Part shown: one piece after another, positions 26,587 to 33,609 of the stretch
Layout of the letters: every line of letters begins with the position of its first letter
Numbering within the stretch: the stretch's first letter is position 1
From: Lachnospiraceae bacterium
GTDB taxonomy: Bacteria > Bacillota > Clostridia > Lachnospirales > Lachnospiraceae
Assembly: GCA_017503735.1 (NCBI GenBank)
Contig: JAFVSN010000004.1
Location: 1-64,000 of the forward strand
Direction: 5' to 3'
Length of the DNA: 64,000 nt
The notes under the pieces: generated by a model
What the model was told of the DNA's origin: nothing
The model's input: the letters and a program-made list of their open reading frames with translations, nothing else
Database searches by the model: none
Program-made: the position numbers and the translations under genes

Positions 26587-27861
26587 TTAACTTTCGGTCA
26601 CTTCCAACTGTGGCAATTCAATTACAAACGCCATTCCTTCTCCCTTTTTACTTTCCACCAATGTCTTTCCCTGCATCTGGCGTATAAACAGATCCACCAG
26701 TGACAACGAAAATTCATTGGTCTCATCTCTTTCTTTTAACCGCAAAATACCGCGGGAAAAATACTCTCTAATGTTTGCTAATTCCTCTTCGGATAATTCT
26801 TTTCCTTTGTCCCAAACCCGTATCGTAATGACATTGGCATAGGAATTCTTTTTTCCGGAAACAGAAATCTGTATCTCCGTTTGCTTTGTACTTTCTTGTT
26901 TCAATACAATTGCATTTGAAATCAGTTTCGTAAGTATCTGACCGATACGTCCACCGTCTCCGAACAACATTTTCGGAACACTTTCCTCAATCCGATATGA
27001 GAGTTTAATGTTCTTCTGTGCTGCTTCTTCTCCCTCCAATTCAACCACTGCCTCTATTACATCATATAGCGAATAGGCCGACTCATAAAGTGCTACATTT
27101 CCATCCGAAAATTTCATGTAATCCACAATATCGCCAATGATGGAATAGGTCGTTGTTCCGTTTGTAAGCATGGTATTAATTACATCCATTACCGACTCAA
27201 CACTTCCGTTTTGCACCACATCCTCCAGTGCATTAATCCATCCGCTCATATTTTCATGCAAATCAGAGCTCAAATCCATTAAGAAATGAGACTGGGAACG
27301 AGCTGCTCTCTCTAAACTACGATATTTATCAATTGCTGTGTAATTCTGATATGCCATCTCCGACAATACACTTGCCACAATTCCCAAAAAATCCGCTGCT
27401 TTTTTGATTGCCTTTTTACTTGTAACACTGGTGGCCTGCATTGCCTCATAATAACCTTCGTACTCAATGCCCAGTTCTTCTGCAGTTGCCCGAAGTTTCT
27501 CCTCATCAATCTCCGAAGAAATACGTACCTGTCCCCCCAAAACACAACCGACCAATTTGTCCCCCAACATAATCGGAGAAGCAAAATCCGCCAACCCCGC
27601 ATGACAAATATAGACAACCGGTTCTCCTCTTTCCAAGGCTTTTAATGCAGCATCCCTGTCACTTAACACACATCGCTCACATCCCAAGGCAGACTGTCTG
27701 GTATAATTCATACAAAAGTCTGTAAACGCGCTTCCTTTTGTAATCGGTTTTCCGTCCGCATCCGTAGTTAGCGCCGCCATACCTGTATATTTCGAAAATT
27801 CATCCTGCATTTTCTGTAATAATGCAACATCTATTAAATCTGTAAGTAATAATCCTGCCAT
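26587..27861 (-). CDS. PocR-domain sensor with degenerate histidine-kinase end
   Basis: Protein of 424 residues, start at the ATG 27861 (AAAGGAG eight bases upstream; an ATG two codons earlier is too close). Residues 1-160 are a PocR sensory domain (FSKYTGMAALTTDADG, GCERCVLSDRDAALKA, GLADFASPIMLGDKLVG). The rest has the shape of a sensor kinase but is decayed: the phosphoacceptor region reads SHFLMDLSSDLHENMSGW with no clear H-box, the N-box is ILTKLISNAI, and the G-box VWDKGKELSEEEL. It may bind ATP but likely does not phosphorylate. It runs with the EAL protein, so it could gate c-di-GMP breakdown by a small hydrocarbon-derivative ligand. Confidence 0.82.
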   Translation of the reverse strand: MAGLLLTDLIDVALLQKMQDEFSKYTGMAALTTDADGKPITKGSAFTDFCMNYTRQSALGCERCVLSDRDAALKALERGEPVVYICHAGLADFASPIMLGDKLVGCVLGGQVRISSEIDEEKLRATAEELGIEYEGYYEAMQATSVTSKKAIKKAADFLGIVASVLSEMAYQNYTAIDKYRSLERAARSQSHFLMDLSSDLHENMSGWINALEDVVQNGSVESVMDVINTMLTNGTTTYSIIGDIVDYMKFSDGNVALYESAYSLYDVIEAVVELEGEEAAQKNIKLSYRIEESVPKMLFGDGGRIGQILTKLISNAIVLKQESTKQTEIQISVSGKKNSYANVITIRVWDKGKELSEEELANIREYFSRGILRLKERDETNEFSLSLVDLFIRQMQGKTLVESKKGEGMAFVIELPQLEVTES

Positions 27862-28014
27862 ACCCATTCTCCTTTAATAGACTAAAGAATACTTTACACC
27901 ACCATTTATCATAGCACATTTTCTGTCATTTGTCTATAAATTTTGATAATATTTTACAAATTTATTCTAAGAGCATAGCATTCTCCCAATTTTCAGATAT
28001 GAAAGACATCAAAT

Positions 28015-28066
28015 AAAAAAGTCACATTGTTGCACTAAAGTGATAGTGTTCCAACGTGACTTTTTT
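28015..28066 (-). terminator. Terminator after the SPFH/RHH operon
   Basis: AAAAAAGTCACATTG (28015-28029) pairs with CAACGTGACTTTTTT (28052-28066). On the minus strand the stem is followed by a T-run and ends the 28068-29372 operon. It is symmetric enough to work both ways. The rest of 27868-28014 is AT-rich, holding only the unmarked start region of the PocR gene. Confidence 0.8.
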
Positions 28067-28067
28067 G

Positions 28068-28337
28068 TCATTTATTATTTTTTTTCCTTTGTCTGACACA
28101 TTCTGCCAGTAAAAATTCGATTTGCCCATTAATGGAACGAAAATCTTCCTCAGCCCAAACGGCCAACTCCTCCCATAGCGTTGCGGAAAGGCGTAACGGC
28201 ACTTGTTTCTTTGCCTTTTCCTTCTCCTTCAACGCTTTTTCCTTCTGTCGCACCTCTGCTTCCATGGCGGCAAGGTGCGCTAAACGTTTCTGTAACGCCT
28301 CTTCCCTTTCCTCCGGCGTAAGCATTGTATCATTCAT
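28068..28337 (-). CDS. Small coiled-coil protein with Arc-like ribbon-helix-helix
   Basis: Protein of 89 residues. The N-terminal half is a charged coiled coil (AAMEAEVRQKEKALKEKEKA). The C-terminal half (QVPLRLSATLWEELAVWAEE, then DFRSINGQIEFLLAECVR) has the beta-strand-helix-helix look of Arc/MetJ-type DNA-binding proteins. It starts three bases after the SPFH gene ends and has no ribosome site of its own, so translation is coupled. Arc-like proteins next to band-7 genes are known in Clostridia, where the role is unsettled. A dyad TGATATC-GATATCA at the operon promoter is a plausible autoregulatory site. Confidence 0.75.
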   Translation of the reverse strand: MNDTMLTPEEREEALQKRLAHLAAMEAEVRQKEKALKEKEKAKKQVPLRLSATLWEELAVWAEEDFRSINGQIEFLLAECVRQRKKNNK

Positions 28338-28340
28338 GAA

Positions 28341-29372
28341 TTAGTAGATAGAGCCGCTGTTTACAATCGGCTGGGCATCCTTATTGCCGCAAAGAACTAC
28401 GAGAAGATTGCTTACCATGGCTGCCTTTCTCTCCTCATCCAACACTACAATTTCTTCTTCCCCAAGCTGGTCGATGGCCATCTTCACCATGCTGACCGCA
28501 CCTTCCACAATCTTCTGACGAGCTGCAATAATGGCTACTGCCTGCTGACGCTGAAGCATGGCTGCCGCAATCTCCTCGGAATAAGCGAGATGGGTAATAC
28601 GCACATCGATAATCTCAAGACCAGCATCCGCTACTCTTGCCTGAAGCTCCTGTTCCATCTGCTCCGCAATCTCGTTACTGCTGCCGCGAAGGGTCTTCTC
28701 CTCGGAATCCTCCTCCATGGTATCGTACGGATAGAGACGTGCAATATTACGAATCACGGAATCACACTGGGTAGAAAGGAACTGTCCGAAATTCTCCACA
28801 TTAAATACCGCTGCCGTCGGGTCAGCCACCTTCCAAATAACATTGGCACCGATAATAATCGGATTACCAAGCACATCGTTTACCTTCTGGCGCTCATTGT
28901 TTAAGGTACGGGTACGAAGAGAAATCTTCTTGCTCGGCATACTTACCGTCACATTAGCAGCCGGTACTCCGTTTGCCACATTTACCGCCGCAGTCTGGGT
29001 TGCAACGTTACTAACCGTCTTTGCCGGTGCCACTGCGCTGCAGAACGGATTTACATAGTAAAATCCCGGCTCCTTTACCGTACCGTAATACTTACCGAAC
29101 AAAGTAAACACGATAGCCTGATTCGGCTGGATAATATGGAAACCGCAAGTAAAAATAATCATTCCAATCATGCCAAACAAGCTGGCTACCAACAAAGTTA
29201 CGCCGATTCCGATCGACATGGTTCCGTTATCGATGCTCTCCACCATAAAAATAATACCGAATACAAATGCCGCAATGTCCGCAGCCCATCCAAGCAAATC
29301 AAGTAATAAATACAATCCGCCCGACTTTGTCTTCGCCTTCTTTTCTTCCACAACACTAATCTTATGTTCCAT
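28341..29372 (-). CDS. SPFH/band-7 (stomatin-like) membrane scaffold protein
   Basis: Protein of 343 residues. Two hydrophobic stretches near the start (LLLDLLGWAADIAAFVFGIIF and SIGIGVTLLVASLFGMIGMII) anchor it. The SPFH domain follows (PNQAIVFTLFGKYYGTVKEPG, then RTLNNERQKVNDVLGNPIII, NVIWKVADPTAAVFNVENFG, RVADAGLEIIDVRITHLAYS). The alanine-rich end (MLQRQQAVAIIAARQKIVEG) is coiled coil. SPFH proteins organise membrane microdomains and bind partner proteases or transporters. It has AAGGAGG before the ATG and heads an operon with the small ribbon-helix-helix protein. Confidence 0.9.
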   Translation of the reverse strand: MEHKISVVEEKKAKTKSGGLYLLLDLLGWAADIAAFVFGIIFMVESIDNGTMSIGIGVTLLVASLFGMIGMIIFTCGFHIIQPNQAIVFTLFGKYYGTVKEPGFYYVNPFCSAVAPAKTVSNVATQTAAVNVANGVPAANVTVSMPSKKISLRTRTLNNERQKVNDVLGNPIIIGANVIWKVADPTAAVFNVENFGQFLSTQCDSVIRNIARLYPYDTMEEDSEEKTLRGSSNEIAEQMEQELQARVADAGLEIIDVRITHLAYSEEIAAAMLQRQQAVAIIAARQKIVEGAVSMVKMAIDQLGEEEIVVLDEERKAAMVSNLLVVLCGNKDAQPIVNSGSIY

Positions 29373-29406
29373 TTTTATACTCCTCCTTGTTGTTTAGATA
29401 TTTATG

Positions 29407-29456
29407 TGATATCTTTTTGATATCATCATAATAGCACTTACTTTTCTGTTTGTCAA
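29407..29456 (-). promoter_or_regulatory. SPFH operon promoter with overlapping dyad
   Basis: Minus strand TTGACA (29451-29456), a 17-base spacer and TATTAT (29428-29433). Directly after the -10 box lies the perfect dyad TGATATC-5-GATATCA (29407-29425). A repressor bound there would block initiation, and the operon's own Arc-like protein is the obvious candidate, by inference. Confidence 0.7.
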
Positions 29457-29513
29457 GAGGTATTTCAAAAAAAAAGAAAGACTTTATGAATTTCTTCAAA
29501 AAGCCTTTCTACT

Positions 29514-30038
29514 TTACTGCATAGTATTCTCTTCTCCGTTTAGCTCCGTCCGCATCAGCTTATCCCCATGATAACAAAGCTTCAGGGAGAAAAACGGTTC
29601 CCCTTCAGAAAGCAACCGGAAGAATACCTTGTCACCCTCCCAAAGATTTAACTCCTCAATGCGGTCCTTCTTCACCCATTCCAAATCTCCCTCGTTACAC
29701 TCGGAAAGCTCCGTATCATCCACCGTCGCGGTAAACAAACACATATATTCCCAGTCATCCCAGGATACGCCATCATAAACATGTTCCGACTCTCTGAAAC
29801 AAAAGGTCACGATTCCCCGGAAACGGAGCTCCCCAAGGGTCAGTCCCGTCTCCTCCAAAGCCTCCCTGCGGATACACTCCTCCGGGCTTTCTCCTGCCTC
29901 AAAATGCCCGCCGATTCCGATCCACTTGTCCTTATTCACATCATTCACTTTCTTTACCCGGTGAAGCATCAAATAGGCATCTTCTTTTTCCGCATAACAC
30001 AGAGTTGTTAGGCGTGGTGCAGTGTGCTTGTTTTCCAT
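29514..30038 (-). CDS. NUDIX hydrolase (8-oxo-dGTP diphosphatase-like)
   Basis: Protein of 174 residues with an intact NUDIX box, GIGGHFEAGESPEECIRREA then LEETGL, and the typical MutT start CYAEKEDAYLMLHRVKKVND. Such proteins hydrolyse oxidised or other nucleoside triphosphates. GGAAGGAG precedes the ATG. It is a single gene on the minus strand, between the SPFH operon and tyrS, with a long palindrome immediately upstream. Confidence 0.85.
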   Translation of the reverse strand: MENKHTAPRLTTLCYAEKEDAYLMLHRVKKVNDVNKDKWIGIGGHFEAGESPEECIRREALEETGLTLGELRFRGIVTFCFRESEHVYDGVSWDDWEYMCLFTATVDDTELSECNEGDLEWVKKDRIEELNLWEGDKVFFRLLSEGEPFFSLKLCYHGDKLMRTELNGEENTMQ

Positions 30039-30137
30039 GATTGTGTACTCCTTCCTACTAATTTTTACTTATAAATCATACCATATATTGACATAACATT
30101 CAACAAACGTAATTTTATCTCCTCCCATAAAGTAACA

Positions 30138-30305
30138 AGGGCCGTCGCATAGCATAACCATGCCGCACAGGCCCATTTTTACTTGCCGTATTTTCCATAA
30201 AACCCTTGTGTGAAAGGTGTTGTCATAGCACCTTTCACACAAGGGCCTTAGAAGCCCACCGGCAAGAAAAACGGGCCGTCCCATGTTCTCACATGCGACG
30301 GCCCT
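30138..30305. repeat. 168-base palindrome between NUDIX and tyrS genes
   Basis: Outer arms AGGGCCGTCGCAT (30138-30150) and ATGCGACGGCCCT (30293-30305) match perfectly. Middle arms (GGCCCATTTTTACTTGCCG and its near-complement) follow, and an inner 17-base perfect arm (30203-30219 with 30229-30245) surrounds a nine-base loop. All share one centre near 30222. It can form a single long hairpin and lies between the end of tyrS and the start of the NUDIX gene on the same strand. It may terminate tyrS or be a small mobile palindromic element. Confidence 0.85.
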
Positions 30306-30311
30306 GCCCTT

Positions 30312-31535
30312 TTACTTTACAACAACTTTCTTGTAGTTCTTCTTACCACGGCGTACAATCATGCCCTCGCCGAAGTCCTCCGTGGTGAACTCCTTCTTAA
30401 TGTCCGTAATCTTTTCATCGTTTACGGTAACACCGCCCTGCTCGATGGCACGTCTTGCCTCGGAACGACTCGGGTTGAGTCCGGCCTTTACGAGCACACC
30501 GATTAAATCAATCTTACCGTCGGTGAAGTCTTCTGCGGTGAGTTCTGCCGTCGGCATATTCTCTAAGCTACCGCCGCCTGCAAACAGTGCCTTTGCACTT
30601 TCCTGCGCCTTCGTAGCCTCTTCCTCACCGTGAACCAGCTTCGTCAGCTCAAATGCAAGGATTTCTTTTGCGGTATTCAACTGGCTGCCTTCCCAGCCTT
30701 CCATCTTCTCGATTTCTTCTAACGGAAGGAACGTAAGCATCTTAATGCACTTTAATACATCGGCATCCGCAACATTTCTCCAGTACTGGTAAAACTCGAA
30801 CGGAGAAGTCTTCTCGGCATCAAGCCATACCGCACCCTTCTGGGTCTTACCCATTTTCTTACCTTCGGAGTTCAGAAGTAAGGTGATGGTCATTGCGTAT
30901 GCATCCTTACCTAACTTTCTGCGGATCAACTCTGTACCGCCAAGCATGTTGGACCACTGGTCGTCACCACCGAACTGCATGTTACAGCCGTATTTCTGGT
31001 ACAAAGCAAGGAAGTCGTAACTTTGCATAATCATGTAGTTAAACTCAAGGAAGCTAAGTCCCTTTTCCATACGCTGCTTGTAACACTCTGCGGTCAGCAT
31101 ACGATTTACGGAAAAGTGCGGTCCGATGTCACGAAGCACTTCCACGTAGTTCAAATCAAGGAGCCAGTCTGCGTTGTTTACAAGGAGCGCCTTGCCCTCG
31201 GAGAAATCTACGAAACGGCTCATCTGCTTCTTAAAGCACTCTACATTGTGATTGATGGTCTCCTTGGTCATCATCTGACGCATATCGGTTCTGCCGGACG
31301 GGTCACCGATCATTGCGGTACCGCCACCGATTAAGGCAATCGGCTTATTGCCTGCCATCTGCAAACGCTTCATGAGACAAAGCGCCATAAAGTGACCTAC
31401 ATGAAGACTGTCTGCGGTCGGGTCAAACCCGATGTAAAAGGTCGCCTTCCCGTTGTTAATCAGTTCCTTAATCTCTTCTTCGTCGGTTAACTGTGCCAGT
31501 AACCCTCTGGCCTTCAGTTCATCAAAAATTGTCAT
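30312..31535 (-). CDS. tyrS: Tyrosyl-tRNA synthetase
   Basis: Protein of 407 residues. Class I signatures are present: HIGH-like [15 protein letters not shown] after [12 protein letters not shown], and [19 protein letters not shown] (the KMSKS-like loop reads KMGKT). The tyrosine-pocket segment [20 protein letters not shown] is intact and the C-terminal S4 domain ([20 protein letters not shown]) follows. It charges tRNA-Tyr. AAAAGGAG precedes the ATG. A T-box leader with a Tyr specifier controls it, and a 168-base palindrome begins only six bases after its stop. Confidence 0.97.
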   Translation of the reverse strand: MTIFDELKARGLLAQLTDEEEIKELINNGKATFYIGFDPTADSLHVGHFMALCLMKRLQMAGNKPIALIGGGTAMIGDPSGRTDMRQMMTKETINHNVECFKKQMSRFVDFSEGKALLVNNADWLLDLNYVEVLRDIGPHFSVNRMLTAECYKQRMEKGLSFLEFNYMIMQSYDFLALYQKYGCNMQFGGDDQWSNMLGGTELIRRKLGKDAYAMTITLLLNSEGKKMGKTQKGAVWLDAEKTSPFEFYQYWRNVADADVLKCIKMLTFLPLEEIEKMEGWEGSQLNTAKEILAFELTKLVHGEEEATKAQESAKALFAGGGSLENMPTAELTAEDFTDGKIDLIGVLVKAGLNPSRSEARRAIEQGGVTVNDEKITDIKKEFTTEDFGEGMIVRRGKKNYKKVVVK

Positions 31536-31626
31536 GTCATTTCTCTCCTTTTCTGTTTTTGATAATCGGTTTCATGTTCTCTTTTTCTTTATACTCCTAC
31601 TTTTACCGTTCTCTTTGCCCCAATCA

Positions 31627-31690
31627 TCGTTATTTCAAAAATGTCCGTAGGACGTTTTTTGAAATACGGGTATCAAAAAGAATACCCGGG
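31627..31690 (-). repeat. Two adjacent hairpins between the tyrS T-box and its start
   Basis: The first pairs CGTTATTTCAAAAATGTCC with GGACGTTTTTTGAAATACG (31628-31668); the second pairs CGGGTAT with ATACCCG (31667-31688). They lie between the T-box terminator and the tyrS start and do not belong to the T-box core. A post-T-box control or a decayed small element is possible. Confidence 0.6.
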
Positions 31691-31993
31691 CAAACTAAAA
31701 ACCCCCGCCCTTTATGCAAAGGACGAGGGTATAATCTCTCGTGTTACCACCTTTTTTCACACCCGGCTCACACCGGTTGCCTCATCAAGTACAAAGAACC
31801 TTCATCGTTCTACTATACTCCCGCACGATAACGTGTGCCGAGACCTTAGTCTCACCTCCGTCGCAGCCTACTCGCAATGCTTTTGGTGCGAAGCTCCAAG
31901 ACGTATTCATTACAAGCTTCCCCTGCGCCTCTCATCATCCGGCAACTTTCTGTAGGTTTCCCCCTGTAACTACTTGTTCTTTTCACAGCTTAT
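31691..31993 (-). promoter_or_regulatory. T-box riboswitch, tyrosine-specific
   Basis: Minus-strand leader with the T-box AAGGTGGTAACACGAGAG (31736-31753), followed by a terminator hairpin (CCCTCGTCCTTTG with AAAGGGCGGGGG, then TTTTT) at about 31698-31731. A Stem I-like segment upstream contains the specifier TAC (31903-31905) at the same distance from TTGGAGC as the Thr specifier in the thrS leader. Uncharged tRNA-Tyr should stabilise the antiterminator. Confidence 0.92.
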
Positions 31994-31999
31994 GACACG

Positions 32000-32028
32000 A
32001 TTATAGTCAGAATAAAATCATTTGTCAA
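32000..32028 (-). promoter_or_regulatory. tyrS promoter
   Basis: Consensus TTGACA (32023-32028) and TATAAT (32000-32005) with a 17-base spacer on the minus strand, directly ahead of the T-box leader. Confidence 0.92.
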
Positions 32029-32064
32029 GCAAAAAATGTAAATCCATCAAGAAAAGCACATCTC

Positions 32065-33507
32065 CTAATACTCCGTAATATGCTCCTTTGTCATTACCAC
32101 CTTTACAGACACTTCTTTGCCGTCCCGTAATACCCCGATGGTAATTTCATCCCCGACTCTGACCTTTAACATCGCATCCACAATATGGTATTGTCTGGTA
32201 ATCTCCAAGGTCTCCTCTCCGAAAGAAATGGATTTTAATACATCTCCCGCCCGGAGCTTTCCTTTTACCAGGCTTCCTTCCACCACCTCAACAACTTCTA
32301 CCCGTTCTTCTAAATAAACATGTCCCGTTTCTTTTTCCGTCTTCATATGGGACTCTTTTGTCTGCACCGAGATTCCCAGCATTCCCCGTTGTACACTTTC
32401 GCAGTCTTTTTTATAGCAATAATCAATAATATTTTCGGTTACATTTACAGCCACATTGGAAGGAATCGCATATCCGATGTTTTCCACGGAACTGTCTATT
32501 ATTTTCGCATTAACAATTCCCATCAATTCTCCGGATTCATTGTATAAACCGCCTCCGCTGTTTCCCGGATTTACCGGTGTATCTACCCGGATTACACGAA
32601 AGCTCTGTGTCTCCATCGTTTCCATCGAAGTAATGGAAATATGTTCAGAGTCCACACTTACCACACCGTAAGACGCCGAGGTTCCCTGTCCTTTCGCATT
32701 TCCTATCGCAATGGCCGCTTCGCCTACTACAATTTTATCCGAATTTGAAATTGTTGCCGCAACCGCTGCGGACTTCTGTAACACTTCACTGTTTTTTATG
32801 TACAACACCGCAATATCATAATAGGAAGAACCGCCCACATAACTGGCTTTCATTTTTTGTGTTTCCAATTCACTGCCGTACAAATACACCTCAATATCAT
32901 TGCTGATTCCGTCCTCGGTTTTACTGTCCGCACTGTATACCACATGGTGGTTCGTAATGATAAATGCATCTCCTTTGGATTTATTCAATTGATAAATCAC
33001 ACCGGAACCGGAGGAGGAAAATTCATCCATCCCTTCCAGCGCATAACTGCTTGCTCTTTTCGGTGTAAAGGTACAAATAATACTTACCGCACTTTGTAAT
33101 CCCTTAGACGTTGCATACGCAATATTACTTCCCTTATTAATTACCGTAACCGTTCCGTCCGCACCGTTAATACCGTCTTTTCCGTCTGCTCCGTCTTTTC
33201 CGTCCACGCCGTTTTTCCCGTCCGCGCCGTCTTTTCCGTCCACACCGTCTTTTCCGTCCGCGCCGTCTTTTCCGTCTGCTCCGTCTTTTCCGTCCGCACC
33301 GTCTTTTCCGTCTTCACCGACTACAACACCGACATTTTGCTCCGTTCCGTCTGTGTAAGAAAGTACAAGTTCCCCGTTATCATTTATGTATGCGCGCTCC
33401 ACACTAACCGTAGCAGTTTGACCACAGGCTCCCGTAAAAGGTAATACAAGCACTGCCATTAACAAAATAGCAGCCTTCTTTATTCTTTCCCTTCTTTTCT
33501 TCTGCAT
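32065..33507 (-). CDS. HtrA-like serine protease lipoprotein with collagen-like repeats
   Basis: Protein of 480 residues. The lipoprotein signal ends at Cys28 (FTGAC). Residues 64-117 are 18 collagen-type triplets (GED, then mostly GKD and GAD, ending GIN GAD). A trypsin-like S1C domain follows with His188 (IITNHHVVYS), Asp231 (YYDIAVLYI) and Ser317 (NPGNSGGGLYN), and a PDZ-like end (about 365-470, GSLVKGKLRAGDVLKSISFG). HtrA-type proteins guard envelope protein quality. The Gly-X-Asp repeats with few prolines resemble the spacers seen in bacterial surface proteins. GGAAGGAG precedes the ATG. No operon partner is close by. Confidence 0.9.
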   Translation of the reverse strand: MQKKRRERIKKAAILLMAVLVLPFTGACGQTATVSVERAYINDNGELVLSYTDGTEQNVGVVVGEDGKDGADGKDGADGKDGADGKDGVDGKDGADGKNGVDGKDGADGKDGINGADGTVTVINKGSNIAYATSKGLQSAVSIICTFTPKRASSYALEGMDEFSSSGSGVIYQLNKSKGDAFIITNHHVVYSADSKTEDGISNDIEVYLYGSELETQKMKASYVGGSSYYDIAVLYIKNSEVLQKSAAVAATISNSDKIVVGEAAIAIGNAKGQGTSASYGVVSVDSEHISITSMETMETQSFRVIRVDTPVNPGNSGGGLYNESGELMGIVNAKIIDSSVENIGYAIPSNVAVNVTENIIDYCYKKDCESVQRGMLGISVQTKESHMKTEKETGHVYLEERVEVVEVVEGSLVKGKLRAGDVLKSISFGEETLEITRQYHIVDAMLKVRVGDEITIGVLRDGKEVSVKVVMTKEHITEY

Positions 33508-33570
33508 TTGTCATTCTCCTTCCCGTTTTTTACTACCATATCACATGATTATGTATTTTCTATGAACAAA

Positions 33571-33602
33571 CAAGGACCGCACGCTTTTTTAAGCGCCGGT
33601 CC
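33571..33602 (-). terminator. Terminator downstream of the hybrid kinase
   Basis: GGACCG-CGCTT and AAGCG-CGGTCC pair around TTTT, just after the stop of the minus-strand hybrid kinase gene. It separates that gene from the protease gene. Confidence 0.75.
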
Positions 33603-33609
33603 CTATTCT

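Noticed and set aside
33160-33320. Regular short repeats resembling a CRISPR array
   Set aside because: The units are 9-18 bases, in frame, and encode collagen-type Gly-X-Y triplets of the HtrA-like protein.
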